From Microcystis panniformis FACHB-1757 (lineage in GTDB: Bacteria; Cyanobacteriota; Cyanobacteriia; Cyanobacteriales; Microcystaceae): 64,000 nt of DNA. Every line of letters begins with the position of its first letter. The first letter of the stretch is position 1. The notes under the pieces are model-generated. The model saw nothing but the letters and a program-made list of their open reading frames with translations, did no database searches and was not told the origin of the DNA. Shown piece by piece: positions 18,665 to 27,081 of this stretch. The stretch spans positions 186,001 through 250,000 of the forward strand of contig NZ_CP011339.1 in the NCBI RefSeq assembly GCF_001264245.1. The letters run 5' to 3'. Made by a program: the position numbers and the translations under genes.

Positions 18665-19451
18665 TAATATTTGTAAATTTATTGCCGAAAACTTCTCCGA
18701 TGATCTAGCCACTTGGTTATTGGGTTCTCCCCTCTCCTTAACCGTCCTCGACCCGACAGAATTACAATTAGACCCCATTCGTGCCGATTCTTTGATTTTT
18801 TTGCAGTCAGAGCAACTAATTCTCCATACCGAATTTCAAACCGACCCCGACTCCAAGATTCCTTTCCGAATGCTCGATTATCGCATTCGCATCTATCGTC
18901 GTCATCCCCAAAAACAAATGTGTCAAGTGGTAATTTATCTGCGACGCAGCGATTCTCCCCTAGTACAAGAAAATACCTTCCGTCTGGGGGAAACCTTTCA
19001 TTCTTTTCAAGTCATCCGTCTTTGGGAAGAAAATACACCGCAATTTTTCCATCATCCCGGTTTATTACCCTTTGCCGTCCTCAGCAATACCGATGACCCC
19101 GAACAGGTTTTGAGTCAGGTGTCCCGTTCTCTAGAAACTATTTCCCAAAAACAGGTGCAAAGCAATCTCGCTGCCGCTACCAGTATTCTCGCCGGGTTAG
19201 TATTAAATCGAGAGACGATTAAAAAAATCCTTCGGAGTGACATTATGAGAGAATCCGTCATCTATCAAGATATTTTAGAGGAAGGCAGAGAGGAAGGCGA
19301 GGAAAAGGGACTACAAAAAGGTAAAGAAGAAAAAGCTCGACAAATTGCCCTAAAAATGCTATCTGCTGGTTTTTCTATCCCAGAAATCGCCCGATTTACC
19401 GATTTATCCCCCGACGCGATCGAGCAATTACAAAGACAGCAGCACAATTAA
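18657..19451 (+). CDS. Rpn-family recombination-promoting nuclease/putative transposase
   Basis: 264 aa, intact. The N-terminal nuclease-like core has ADSLIFLQS, then HTEFQTDPDSKIPFRMLDYR, matching the D...ExQ motif of the PD-(D/E)XK fold. A middle helical part (ETISQKQVQSNLAAATSILA) is followed by a charged EEGREEGEEKG linker and a C-terminal helix-turn-helix-like ending (IPEIARFTDLSPDAIEQLQR). Fragments of the same gene occur at 14875 and 18520, so this is the template member of the array. It overlaps the preceding fragment by 8 bp. Confidence 0.8.
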   Translation: MFDNICKFIAENFSDDLATWLLGSPLSLTVLDPTELQLDPIRADSLIFLQSEQLILHTEFQTDPDSKIPFRMLDYRIRIYRRHPQKQMCQVVIYLRRSDSPLVQENTFRLGETFHSFQVIRLWEENTPQFFHHPGLLPFAVLSNTDDPEQVLSQVSRSLETISQKQVQSNLAAATSILAGLVLNRETIKKILRSDIMRESVIYQDILEEGREEGEEKGLQKGKEEKARQIALKMLSAGFSIPEIARFTDLSPDAIEQLQRQQHN

Positions 19452-19516
19452 AGCTTTTAACCGCAAAGGGTGGGGAATTAGCAAAATTTTGGCTCATCTC
19501 CGCACCCCAAGCGCAG

Positions 19517-19690
19517 TTAACGACGTTTAGCGACGCAACGCACCACTAAACCACCACCTAGTATGCCTAGTCCGATAACACCAGAAGGTTTGGGAGTGGA
19601 CACATTACCAATATCACCCGAAATATCAGAAGCAACAAGGCGAAAGTTATCGATTGCAGCATAACCACTGCTTAGAATATCGGTTTTATC
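19517..19690 (-). pseudogene. C-terminal remnant of a PEP-CTERM-type exported protein
   Basis: Reading leftwards, the frame gives SSGYAAIDNFRLVASDISGD and then a sorting-signal-like tail: STPKPSGVIGLGILGGGLVV followed by RCVAKRR. A Pro-rich start, hydrophobic stretch and Arg end are the layout of PEP-CTERM signals, and IDNFRL is common just before them. The N-terminal part is missing; its frame runs into the 3' end of the aminotransferase gene. It is probably not expressed. Confidence 0.6.
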
Positions 19691-20864
19691 CCAAAAAAGC
19701 CCCAATTTTCTCCACGGCAGCCTCTAGAATATCGGGATCGTGAACTAAGGCAAAACGCACATACCCCTCACCACCCTTACCAAAACCGGAACCGGGGGAA
19801 ACAGCGACACCAGTTTGGGCCACCAATTGCCGACAAAAATCGACGGAATTACCCGGCCAACTGGGGGGAATTTTCGCCCAAACGTACATAGTAGCGGCCG
19901 GAGTGGCAACCGGCCAACCGATGCGATTTAGGGCATTAATAAACACATCCCGGCGTTTTTGGAAGATAGCGACGGTTTCTTTGACCGAATCTTGATTACC
20001 AGTTAAAGCGGCGATCGCACCGTTAAGAATGCCCAAATACTGATTAAAATCAACCATGGCTTTAATCTGTCGCAAAGCCATAATTAACTGCGGGTTGCCA
20101 ATGGCGAAACCGATGCGAAAACCGCCCATATTATAGGACTTGGAAAAGGTAAAAAACTCGATCGAATTAGTTTTAGCTCGATCGGCCTGTAAAATTGACG
20201 GGGGAGGCGATGTTCCCGCAAAAAAGATGTCTAGATAGGGAAAATCGTGGATTAAAACTAAATTATGCTGACGGCAAAAATCAACCGCTTTTTGGAAAAA
20301 TGCCAAAGGTGCGATCGCTGTAGTGGGATTATGGGGATAACTCAAGACCATCAGCTTCGATTGTGCCAGCACTAGCTCAGGAATGTCCTCTAAAACCGGC
20401 AGAAAGTCATTTTTTGCCAAAATTGGCATCCCGTAGATTTGACCGCCGGCAAGGGCAACACCGCCCAAATGGGAGGGATAACCTGGATCGAGGAGTAGGG
20501 CAAAATCTCCGGGATTGAGAAGGGCCAAAGGTAGATGGGCCGTGCCTTCCTGAGAACCAATTAGGGGTAAAACCTCCGTTTCTGGATCGATGGGAACACC
20601 AAAGCGATCACTATACCAGTTAGCGGCAGTTATTCGGAAGTCTCTGGTCCCATTATGGAGTAAATAGCCGTGCGTGTGAGGATCGTGGAGAGATCGCTCA
20701 ATAGCATCGACAACATGGGGAGCAGCCCCAAGATCGGAGGAACCGAGCGAAAGATCGATAATGGTATTACCCGCTTCTCTACTGGCAGCTTTTGCCCGAT
20801 CCATATCGGCAAAAACGTTGGATTGTAGTGCCTGTAAGCGGTTTGCTAGGGTTAAGTTATTCAT
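19686..20864 (-). CDS. Class I/II PLP-dependent aminotransferase
   Basis: Fold-type I aminotransferase of about 392 aa. The PLP lysine is in FFTFSKSYNMGGFRIGF (about residue 235), with the upstream aspartate in LIHDFPYLDIFF and the substrate-binding arginine in GYVRFALV. GSQEGTAHLPLALLNPGD and SYPHNPTT are family signatures. Cyanobacterial relatives are annotated as aspartate or LL-diaminopimelate aminotransferases; the substrate is not determinable here. A GTG two codons upstream is an alternative start; I used ATG 20864. Its stop lies inside the PEP-CTERM remnant. Confidence 0.88.
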   Translation of the reverse strand: MNNLTLANRLQALQSNVFADMDRAKAASREAGNTIIDLSLGSSDLGAAPHVVDAIERSLHDPHTHGYLLHNGTRDFRITAANWYSDRFGVPIDPETEVLPLIGSQEGTAHLPLALLNPGDFALLLDPGYPSHLGGVALAGGQIYGMPILAKNDFLPVLEDIPELVLAQSKLMVLSYPHNPTTAIAPLAFFQKAVDFCRQHNLVLIHDFPYLDIFFAGTSPPPSILQADRAKTNSIEFFTFSKSYNMGGFRIGFAIGNPQLIMALRQIKAMVDFNQYLGILNGAIAALTGNQDSVKETVAIFQKRRDVFINALNRIGWPVATPAATMYVWAKIPPSWPGNSVDFCRQLVAQTGVAVSPGSGFGKGGEGYVRFALVHDPDILEAAVEKIGAFLG

Positions 20865-20880
20865 AACCACGGATACCTAA

Positions 20881-21207
20881 TTAGCTGACATAGGTATCGA
20901 TAAAAGATTGTAATTGTTGTTTGCCGATCGCCCCTTCATGAGTGGCAATAATTTCGTTATCTTTAAAGATGCGTAAAGCAGGAACACCTTCCACCTTACA
21001 TTTAGCCACCGAGTCGGGGTTAGGGTCTATTTCTAGTTTAACTACTTTTAGCCGTTCGCCGTAGGTGTTGGCTACCCAATCGATCGAGGGGGATACCAGA
21101 CGGCACGGACCGCACCAACTCGCCCAAAAATAGACTAAAACGGGTTTTTCGACCCCAAAAACCTCTTGGTCAAACTTCTGATCGCTAATGACAGTTACGC
21201 TACTCAC
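20881..21207 (-). CDS. trxA: Thioredoxin
   Basis: Small dithiol-disulfide oxidoreductase with the active site WASWCGPCRLVSP and the cis-proline motif VEGVPALRIFKDNE. I place the start at the GTG at 21207 (VSSVTVISDQKFDQEV), which has GAGGAAAT about 9 bp upstream and gives the usual 108-aa length. The open frame extends 25 codons further, but that part does not look like thioredoxin. It lies 16 bp upstream of the aminotransferase and may be co-transcribed with it. Confidence 0.92.
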   Translation of the reverse strand: MSSVTVISDQKFDQEVFGVEKPVLVYFWASWCGPCRLVSPSIDWVANTYGERLKVVKLEIDPNPDSVAKCKVEGVPALRIFKDNEIIATHEGAIGKQQLQSFIDTYVS

Positions 21208-21288
21208 AGTATTTATTTCCTCACCATCGCTACTGATTATCATAGAGGTTCTGGGTACTTTTCGGCAATTATCCACTTCCAAAGTTCC

Positions 21289-22166
21289 TCAAACATTAGG
21301 ATCAAAGACATCCCGTAAACCATCACCGATAAAATTAATACTTAACACCGTGATCACGATAGCTAGAGCGGGAAAAATTACCAAGTGGGGAGCAGTTGTC
21401 AAGTAATCTTTAGCTTTAAATAACATTTGTCCCCAAGTCGGCACATCGGGGGGGAAACCCAAACCCAAAAAACTCAGGGTTGACTCGGTAATAATCGCAT
21501 TACCCACGGCTAAAGTGGCCGCCACGATAATCATTCCCAAAACGTTAGGTAATAAATGCACCCAGATTAAACGGAAAGGAGTGGCCCCCAAAGCTTTTGC
21601 AGCCGAGATAAATTCCATCTCCCGTAACTTTAAGAAATTTCCCCGCACCAATCGCGCCACCGACATCCAATTTAAACCCCCGATCACCAAAACCACGAGG
21701 ATAAAAATACCCGTTTCCGGTCCGGCGATTTTCTTGATACTATCGCGAAATAGATAGACAATCAGCAAAAGTAGGGGTAATTGGGGCAAAGATAGAAATA
21801 AATCCGTTAATCGCATCAATAAGCCATCGATCGCCCCCCCGTAAAACCCGGAAATAGCCCCGATCGCCGTTCCCAAAATCATCGCCACCATCATAGCAGC
21901 AATCCCCACCGCTAGGGAAATTCGACCCCCACCAAAATCCTCGCCAATTGATCCTGTCCCAGATCATTAGTCCCGAAAAGATGTTTTAAACTAGGGGGAG
22001 CCGTAGCTTGACTAAAATCGATCGCATCTATAGGAACTCGATAGAAAATTGGACCGAATAGGACAGCAAAAATAATTATCATTAATGCGATCGCTCCTAT
22101 TACTGCCAGGGGATCTCGGTAAAAACGTCGCCAATTATCGATAATTGTAGAAGACAGGAGAGACAT
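21289..22166 (-). pseudogene. Peptide/oligopeptide ABC transporter permease (OppC/DppC type), frameshifted
   Basis: The N-terminal frame (22166-21912) has the usual cytosolic start and first helix, ending in GQDQLARILVGVEFP-stop. The C-terminal frame (from about 21930 to 21289) has the remaining helices and the EAA-type loop (EFISAAKALGATPFRLIWVH). Adding one G to the GGGGG run at about 21924 gives LVGGRISLAVGIAAMM, the expected family text. So a single-base deletion in a G run splits an otherwise intact gene of about 292 codons. No other ABC subunit is nearby. It may be a sequencing error or a real slippage mutation. Confidence 0.85.
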
Positions 22167-22196
22167 AAGCTGTTAAGTAGATAGGTATTAAAAACT

Positions 22197-22285
22197 TTCA
22201 GATCCCCCCGCCTATCGGCACCCCCCTTATCAAGGGGGCAGGGGGGATCAAACCTAAAATCCATTTTAAATTTAATTATAACCAG
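22197..22285 (+). repeat. Dispersed hairpin repeat (family F), copy 1
   Basis: The core is CACCCCCCTTATCAAGGGGG, which folds into a GC-rich hairpin, followed by a T/A-rich tail ending near ACCAGCTACTTA. Related copies lie at about 26991-27078, 41288-41400 and 42332-42442, where the core is doubled. Confidence 0.75.
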
Positions 22286-22481
22286 CTACTTAAGTGTTTA
22301 AATTACTTTTTGAGACGAGGCACTCTTGCATTGGGGGAGATTCCGCTAATCTAAGAATAAACGGTTTAAATTAGTCTTTTTAGTCTGCTGTATTTTAGGT
22401 AAAATCTCAAGATAAGTCCCTTTATTGAAGGAACCGTTGTGTTATAATATAACTCAAGTTCAGAAAATAGAGAGTAAAACT

Positions 22482-22715
22482 ATGACTGTTAAAGAACTTA
22501 TTCAAACAGCAATTGATAATCTACCTGAAGAACAACTAGATGAACTTTATCAATTAATTAAAAATTTCACCGCCAGCAAAAACAACTTATTAGAAGAAAA
22601 GCCATCCTTATTCAAACGGCGTTTTCCAGTTGAGAATATGGTGGGTAAAGCTAAAATACTAGGTGATATGGTCAGTCCTATTGTAGATGAAGAAGATTGG
22701 GAATGTCTGAAGTAA
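22482..22715 (+). CDS. Antitoxin, DUF2281-like, of a VapBC-type pair
   Basis: 77-aa acidic protein (MTVKELIQTAIDNLPEEQLD at the N terminus; IVDEEDWECLK at the end). The helical start with a short bridge to an acidic C terminus is the pattern of cyanobacterial antitoxins paired with PIN toxins. The ATG at 22482 is preferred over the frame opening at 22425. Its 3' end overlaps the PIN-domain gene by 13 bp, as in many toxin-antitoxin operons. The partner is damaged. Confidence 0.7.
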   Translation: MTVKELIQTAIDNLPEEQLDELYQLIKNFTASKNNLLEEKPSLFKRRFPVENMVGKAKILGDMVSPIVDEEDWECLK

Positions 22716-23080
22716 TTGTGCTTGATACTCATATTTGGTTGTGGTTAATAAATGGCAATTTTGACAGATTTCCCGATCATTGGCTAGTAGAAAAATTTGA
22801 GTTAGCAGAATCTCTCGGAGTTTCCCCCATTTCTTGCTATGAAATAGCCCTTGCTAACCAACGGGAAAGATTAGAATTAAGTTATCCCCTTCAAGAGTGG
22901 ATTCAACAAGCTTTAACAGTAGCTAAAATATAGCGGTTCTCGCATCTGTGCGGCACACTTAAACCTTTGCTGATTAAGCTGTTCAGGCTCGGGAATGTAC
23001 CTCTTGTGAATCAGAAACGCTATAACTTATTTCCTAAATATGTCGAAATCAAAGATCATCTCAGGGAGAGAGCGAAATAG
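22703..23080 (+). pseudogene. vapC: VapC-type PIN-domain toxin, interrupted
   Basis: The first 76 codons are intact: VIVLDTHIWLWLINGN carries the first acidic residue of the PIN nuclease site, and SPISCYEIALAN the second. A 93-bp MITE (22931-23023) then supplies a stop. After the MITE, 18 codons reading NLFPKYVEIKDHLRERAK look like a PIN C terminus. About 35-40 residues between the two parts, including the later catalytic aspartates, are missing. The toxin is therefore probably inactive while the antitoxin is complete. Confidence 0.75.
22931..23023 (+). repeat. MITE family C, copy 1
   Basis: It starts TAGCGGTTCTCGCATCTGTG and ends AGAAACGCTA, with terminal palindromic TATAGCG/CGCTATA and TA on both sides. 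An inverted copy lies at 29119-29210. Confidence 0.8.
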
Positions 23081-23107
23081 TGATAAGTAATAGGACAAAA
23101 TCAACAG

Positions 23108-24187
23108 ATGATTAAAATTTACACGGAAATCGAACAGGGGCAAAATTGGTTAGAGCGCCATCAAAAATCTTCTCCGATATTTGCCCTAGTTTTGGGGTTT
23201 ACCGAGACGGGATTAATCCCCGGAATCTCCACCGCCGGCGCTACCCCGGAAGATAGAAAATATACAGCGATCGCCGATGCCGAATTTATCGTTAAAGGAG
23301 TTTCACCCCATCCCCGTTATCCCTTACCCCCCCTAACGGTGGGAGCCTCCCCTGCCTATATTACCCGCGCCGTAGTGGAAAAATTAGCCATTCCCGTCCT
23401 CGTTTTTAACGCCGGTTTACCCTTGCCCCCGGCCGTCGATTATATCGAACTAGGGGGACAACCGGCCCGTTGTCTCTCCACTGGCTGCGCCCTAGATATC
23501 CCCATAGTAAAACACCTGTTCGCCCAAGGACTAACCTGGGGAGAAAAATTAGCCCGGGAGTCTAGTTATCTAATTATCGGCGAGTGTGTGGTCGGTGGCA
23601 CCACCACCGCCCTCGCCATCCTCACCGGATTGGGTTATCGAGCCAACGGCAAAGTTAACAGCAGCCACCCCCAGTGCAATCATGCCCAGAAACGGGCAAT
23701 AGTTGAGCAGGGATTAGCCCAAAAAGAAATTTTTGATCCTTTTGAGGTAATCGCCGCACTAGGCGATCCTCAGCAGATTTTCGTCGCTGGCATGGCAATC
23801 GCCGCCAGTGGGCAGGGTGGGGTACTCCTCGCTGGAGGAACCCAAATGTTAGCCGTTTCTGCTCTAATTCAAGCTCTAGTGGCTAAATATGCCTATCCAG
23901 TTAACTGGGAAAATATCATCGTCGGCACAACTCGCTGGGTAGCGGAAGATAAAACGGGGGATACGGTGGGATTAGCCCGCCTGATCGGAAAAATACCCCT
24001 ATTAGCCACAAAATTAGATTTTTCCGCCTCTAAATACCCAGTTTTGCAAGCTTATGAACAAGGTTTCGTCAAGGAAGGAGTCGGAGCCGGAGGATCAGCG
24101 ATCGCCGCTTATCTGTACCAGAATTGGACTAATCAAGATTTGGTCAAAGCGATCGAAAATTTAATCGGGTTTCAACTAAACTGTTGA
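23108..24187 (+). CDS. Nicotinate mononucleotide-dependent phosphoribosyltransferase, CobT-like
   Basis: 359-aa protein of the CobT-like family found in archaea and cyanobacteria (TIGR00303 type), expected to activate the lower-ligand base in cobamide synthesis. Visible features are GFTETGLIPGISTAGATPED near the N terminus, the glycine-rich GECVVGGTTTALAILTGLGY (about residue 160), SGQGGVLLAGGTQMLAVSAL (about residue 240) and the C-terminal GFVKEGVGAGGSAIAAYLYQ. Cyanobacteria generally make pseudocobalamin, so the natural base is probably adenine or unknown. ATG at 23108. Confidence 0.85.
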   Translation: MIKIYTEIEQGQNWLERHQKSSPIFALVLGFTETGLIPGISTAGATPEDRKYTAIADAEFIVKGVSPHPRYPLPPLTVGASPAYITRAVVEKLAIPVLVFNAGLPLPPAVDYIELGGQPARCLSTGCALDIPIVKHLFAQGLTWGEKLARESSYLIIGECVVGGTTTALAILTGLGYRANGKVNSSHPQCNHAQKRAIVEQGLAQKEIFDPFEVIAALGDPQQIFVAGMAIAASGQGGVLLAGGTQMLAVSALIQALVAKYAYPVNWENIIVGTTRWVAEDKTGDTVGLARLIGKIPLLATKLDFSASKYPVLQAYEQGFVKEGVGAGGSAIAAYLYQNWTNQDLVKAIENLIGFQLNC

Positions 24188-24326
24188 CTATCTGGGGTTT
24201 GCGGCAAAAAGCTTTTCCTGGGGGCAGGGGTAGGGCTGATTCATTCTCCGAATCTAATTCTTTTTTTGCTACCTTTAATCGCTTAAGTACCTAGGCAAAA
24301 TTATTTACACATGACGATCATTACAA

Positions 24327-24412
24327 CCAGTTCCCGAATCTTCTATGATTATGGGTCTAGTCTTTTTGGCGGTGGCTTGTTTGCGGTTAGCCGACGAAAA
24401 AATCAGAACTAA
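24327..24412 (+). pseudogene. Decayed PEP-CTERM sorting tail
   Basis: The codons read PVPESSMIMG, then in the next frame SLFGGGLFAVSRRKNQN-stop. With one frameshift this matches the PEP-CTERM layout (VPEPSS motif, hydrophobic stretch with FGGGLFAVSRR). Everything upstream is replaced by repeat fragments, so only the end of the gene survives. Confidence 0.6.
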
Positions 24413-24461
24413 AACCCAACCTTAGTGTGTGCCAAGGTAAAACCTTGGCGTGAGAAAAGGC

Positions 24462-24562
24462 GGCGTTGTCAGATCAGAATAGGAAAGATGCCATGCAATC
24501 TTTCCTATCAAAGTAATTTCAGTTCCAAGCTGATTCGGAGCATCTTTCAATTTGACAACGCC
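24462..24562 (+). repeat. MITE family D (101 bp)
   Basis: Terminal inverted repeats GGCGTTGTCA / TGACAACGCC flank a core with its own inverted repeat (AGGAAAGATGCCATGCAATC onward). No clear target duplication is seen. Only one copy was noticed in the window. Confidence 0.65.
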
Positions 24563-24643
24563 TATTGTAGGGCTAATTCATGAATTAGCCCTACACCTAT
24601 TACCTAGCTATATTCCACGCCTATTGTAGTGGCCAGCAGATTT

Positions 24644-25615
24644 CTAGTCGATAATTAGGGCAATTTTCCCCGTCACCGCACCAGTTTCTAGCAATTGATG
24701 GGCGCTGATAGCTGCCGCTAAAGGGAAGGTTTGGGAGAGATGAATAGTTAACTTTTTCTCGTCAATTAAACGCGCCCCTTGCTTGAGAATTTCTGTTTGA
24801 TATTTTTGCGCTTCTGGCAGTCCCATCAAAGCCGGGGTTAACATTAATTCTAAACTAATCCGCAAATTGCGATCGCGTGCTTCCTTCCAGCTGCCCGTAG
24901 GTTCCAAAATCGTCACCATATCGCCATATACTCGCACCACTCGGCAAGTTTGCCCAAAAGTTGCCCCTCCCACCGTATCAAAAGCGACATCTACCCCTTT
25001 CCCTGCGGTTTCTTGAAGTATCGCCGCAACAAAATCGGTTTGTTTGTATAAAATCGGGTAATCTGCCCCTAATTGCCGCACTAAACGCTCTTTATCGCTA
25101 TTTCCCACCGTTGTATAAACTTTAGCCCCCCTCAGTTTCGCCAATTGAATCGCAACATGACCAACACCCCCGGCCCCGCCATGGATAAGGACGCTTTGTC
25201 CCGACTGAAGACGGGCGCGATCGTAGAGTGCTTCCCAAGCGGTGATTAAAACCAAAGGTACAGCGGCCGCCTCGGCAAAAGAAAGAGATTTCGGCTTATG
25301 GGCCAGATAATCCGCCTCGATCAGGGCATATTCGGCATAATTTCCCGTGCCGGCCTTGCCCAGTCCGCCGTTACAAAAATACACTTCATCCCCGGGGCGA
25401 AAATCCTGCACCGCCGCCCCAACTGCCTCGACAATTCCCGCCCCGTCACAGCCCAAAATGGCCGGCATTTGCTCGGGGTAAAAAGTGCCGCGTTTACGAA
25501 TTTTTGTATCAATAGGGTTGACACCAGCCGCTTTTAATGCTAATAAAACCTGATGCGGTTGACTAATTTTCGGGGTGGGGACTTCCTGAAGCTGCAGGAC
25601 ATCCACGGCAGTCAT
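24644..25615 (-). CDS. NADPH:quinone oxidoreductase-like (zinc-type alcohol dehydrogenase superfamily), 5' end displaced
   Basis: Medium-chain reductase of about 323 aa. GroES-like part: AAGVNPIDTKIRKRGTFYPE and GCDGAGIVEAVG. The NAD(P)-binding motif is HGGAGGVGHVAIQLAKLRGA. Catalytic-zinc ligands are absent, as expected for quinone reductases. A TnpB element sits immediately before codon MTAVDVLQ. Beyond the element (26952-26938) are the original first codons MKAIL. Rejoined they give MKAILMTAVDVLQLQEVP, the normal N terminus of the family. Translation may now start at ATG 25615 or from an ATG inside the IS (25675). Confidence 0.85.
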   Translation of the reverse strand: MTAVDVLQLQEVPTPKISQPHQVLLALKAAGVNPIDTKIRKRGTFYPEQMPAILGCDGAGIVEAVGAAVQDFRPGDEVYFCNGGLGKAGTGNYAEYALIEADYLAHKPKSLSFAEAAAVPLVLITAWEALYDRARLQSGQSVLIHGGAGGVGHVAIQLAKLRGAKVYTTVGNSDKERLVRQLGADYPILYKQTDFVAAILQETAGKGVDVAFDTVGGATFGQTCRVVRVYGDMVTILEPTGSWKEARDRNLRISLELMLTPALMGLPEAQKYQTEILKQGARLIDEKKLTIHLSQTFPLAAAISAHQLLETGAVTGKIALIID

Positions 25616-25706
25616 CGAAAATTTGGGTCTGAAACCCCGTCGTTCTACGACGGCTTTACTGTTAAATATGAGCATCGTTTACGAAATATATGCTAAAATG
25701 TGAGGT

Positions 25707-26894
25707 ATGGAAAAAGCCTATTCGTTTCGATTTTACCCCACACCAACACAAGAGTCGCTATTGCGGCGCACTTTGGGCTGTGTAAGATTAGTTTACAACA
25801 AAGCTCTCCACGAACGAACACAAGCTTGGTATGAAAGACAAGAAAGAGTAGGCTACGCTCAAACTTCTTCAATGTTGACCGATTGGAAAAAACAAGAAGA
25901 ATTAAACTTTCTCAATGAAGTTAGCTGTGTACCTTTACAACAAGGGTTAAGACACCTACAAACAGCTTTCACTAATTTCTTTGCTGGTCGTACTAAGTAT
26001 CCTAACTTTAAGAAAAAACATCAAGGAGGAAGTGCCGAATTTACCAAATCTGCTTTTAAGTTCAAAGACAAACAAATCTATTTAGCTAAATGCACAGAAC
26101 CTTTACCTATTCGATGGTCAAGACAAATACCAGAAGCTTGTGAACCAAGCACAGTAACAGTCAGATTACATCCCTCAGGACGCTGGCATATTTCAATTAG
26201 ATTTGATGACCCAACGATTAAGCCATTACCAGTAACAGATAAAGCCATTGGAATTGACTTAGGAATTAGTAGCCTCGTGATTACTAGCAATGGCGATAAA
26301 GTATCTAATCCTAAGCATTTTAACAAGCATTATCAGAGGTTGCGAAGAGCATCTAAAAGCCTTTCTAGAAAACAGAAAGGGTCAAAAAATCGGGAAAAGG
26401 CAAAAATCAAAGTAGCAAGGATTCACGCTCAAATCACCGATAGTAGAAAAGACCATTTACATAAGCTAACCACTCAATTAGTTCGTGAAAACCAAACGAT
26501 TGTGGTTGAGAATTTAGCCGTCAAAAATCTGGTCAAAAACCCGAAATTATCTCAGGCAATATCTGACGTTAGTTGGGGAGAAATCACCCGACAATTAGCC
26601 TATAAATGCCGTTGGTATGGGAGAAATTACATCGAAATAGATAGATGGTTTCCTAGCTCTAAAAGATGTAGTAATTGCGGGTATATTGCTGAAAAAATGC
26701 CGTTAAATATTCGAGAATGGGACTGTCCAGACTGTGGGACTCACCATGACCGAGATATTAACGCGAGTAAAAATATTTTGGCCGCAGGGCTTGCGGTGTC
26801 AGTCTGTAGAGCGACCATAAGACCAGAACAGAGTAAATCTGTTAAGGCAGGTGCGAAAAATCCTTCGGGAAAGAAGCAGAAACCCAAATCGTGA
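25707..26894 (+). CDS. tnpB: TnpB RNA-guided nuclease, copy 1
   Basis: 395 aa, intact. N-terminal OrfB helix-turn-helix-type region (MEKAYSFRFYPTPTQESLLR). RuvC-like residues are GIDLGIS (Asp near residue 191), VVENLAVKNL (Glu) and HHDRDINASKN (Asp). The zinc ribbon is CSNCGY...CPDCG. The Lys-rich tail ends GKKQKPKS. TnpB proteins are compact RNA-guided DNA nucleases that help keep the transposon at its site. A few residues differ from copy 2 (for example YERQER against YEKQER). It lies inside the 5' end of a quinone oxidoreductase gene. Confidence 0.93.
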   Translation: MEKAYSFRFYPTPTQESLLRRTLGCVRLVYNKALHERTQAWYERQERVGYAQTSSMLTDWKKQEELNFLNEVSCVPLQQGLRHLQTAFTNFFAGRTKYPNFKKKHQGGSAEFTKSAFKFKDKQIYLAKCTEPLPIRWSRQIPEACEPSTVTVRLHPSGRWHISIRFDDPTIKPLPVTDKAIGIDLGISSLVITSNGDKVSNPKHFNKHYQRLRRASKSLSRKQKGSKNREKAKIKVARIHAQITDSRKDHLHKLTTQLVRENQTIVVENLAVKNLVKNPKLSQAISDVSWGEITRQLAYKCRWYGRNYIEIDRWFPSSKRCSNCGYIAEKMPLNIREWDCPDCGTHHDRDINASKNILAAGLAVSVCRATIRPEQSKSVKAGAKNPSGKKQKPKS

Positions 26895-26937
26895 GGTTTG
26901 GGAATCGCCGTCCGTTTTACGGCGGCGAGGATGTCAA
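26780..26937 (+). ncRNA. Putative TnpB omega-RNA region, copy 1
   Basis: Position inferred from the known arrangement of TnpB elements: the guide scaffold overlaps the end of tnpB and the right end. Sequence support is a stem AAACCCAAATCGTGAGGTTT and the strong terminal hairpin CGCCGTCCGTTTTACGGCGG, both shared with copy 2 and, in changed form, with the TnpB-less element at 37869-38221. The guide would be the bases after 26937. Confidence 0.4.
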
Positions 26938-26990
26938 GAGGATAGCTTTCATTCTATCTAGGGTTTGTTGAAAAAGTTTTTCCTGGGGGC

Positions 26991-27078
26991 AGGGATCCCC
27001 CGCCTACCGGCACCCCCCTTATCAAGGGGGCAGGGGGGATCAAAGACAAAATCTATCTTCTATTTAATTAGAATCACT
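26991..27078 (+). repeat. Dispersed hairpin repeat (family F), copy 2, joined to a MITE A end
   Basis: An end of MITE family A (26959-26990, GGGTTTGTTGAAAAAGTTTT type) runs straight into the hairpin repeat (CACCCCCCTTATCAAGGGGG). The T/A-rich tail ends close to the accB stop codon. Confidence 0.7.
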
Positions 27079-27081
27079 TAC

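Larger units (their letters stand above)
24188..24643. other. Intergenic mosaic of repeat fragments
   Basis: From left to right: an end of MITE family A (from about 24194), a 54-bp piece identical to the 3' end of the 4.4-kb TnpB (AGGGCTGATTCATTCTCCGA onward, from 24232), an end of MITE family B (24286-24322), a PEP-CTERM tail remnant, a small hairpin at 24430-24450 (GCCAAGG/CCTTGGC), MITE D (24462-24562), and a palindrome GGGCTAATTCATGAATTAGC near 24571. The direct repeat ACGCCTATTGTAG occurs at 24558 and again near 24619. Confidence 0.75.
25616..26937 (+). mobile_element. IS200/IS605-group TnpB-only element, copy 1 (1,322 bp)
   Basis: It inserts 3' of TCAT (25612-25615) with no target duplication. 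The left end has hairpins (CCGTCGTTCTACGACGG); the right end has CGCCGTCCGTTTTACGGCGG and finishes GAGGATGTCAA. Copy 2 (33380-34701) has exactly the same length and the same TCAT. No tnpA is present, so this is an IS1341-type, TnpB-only element. The 3' end of such elements normally encodes the guide (omega/reRNA). Confidence 0.9.
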
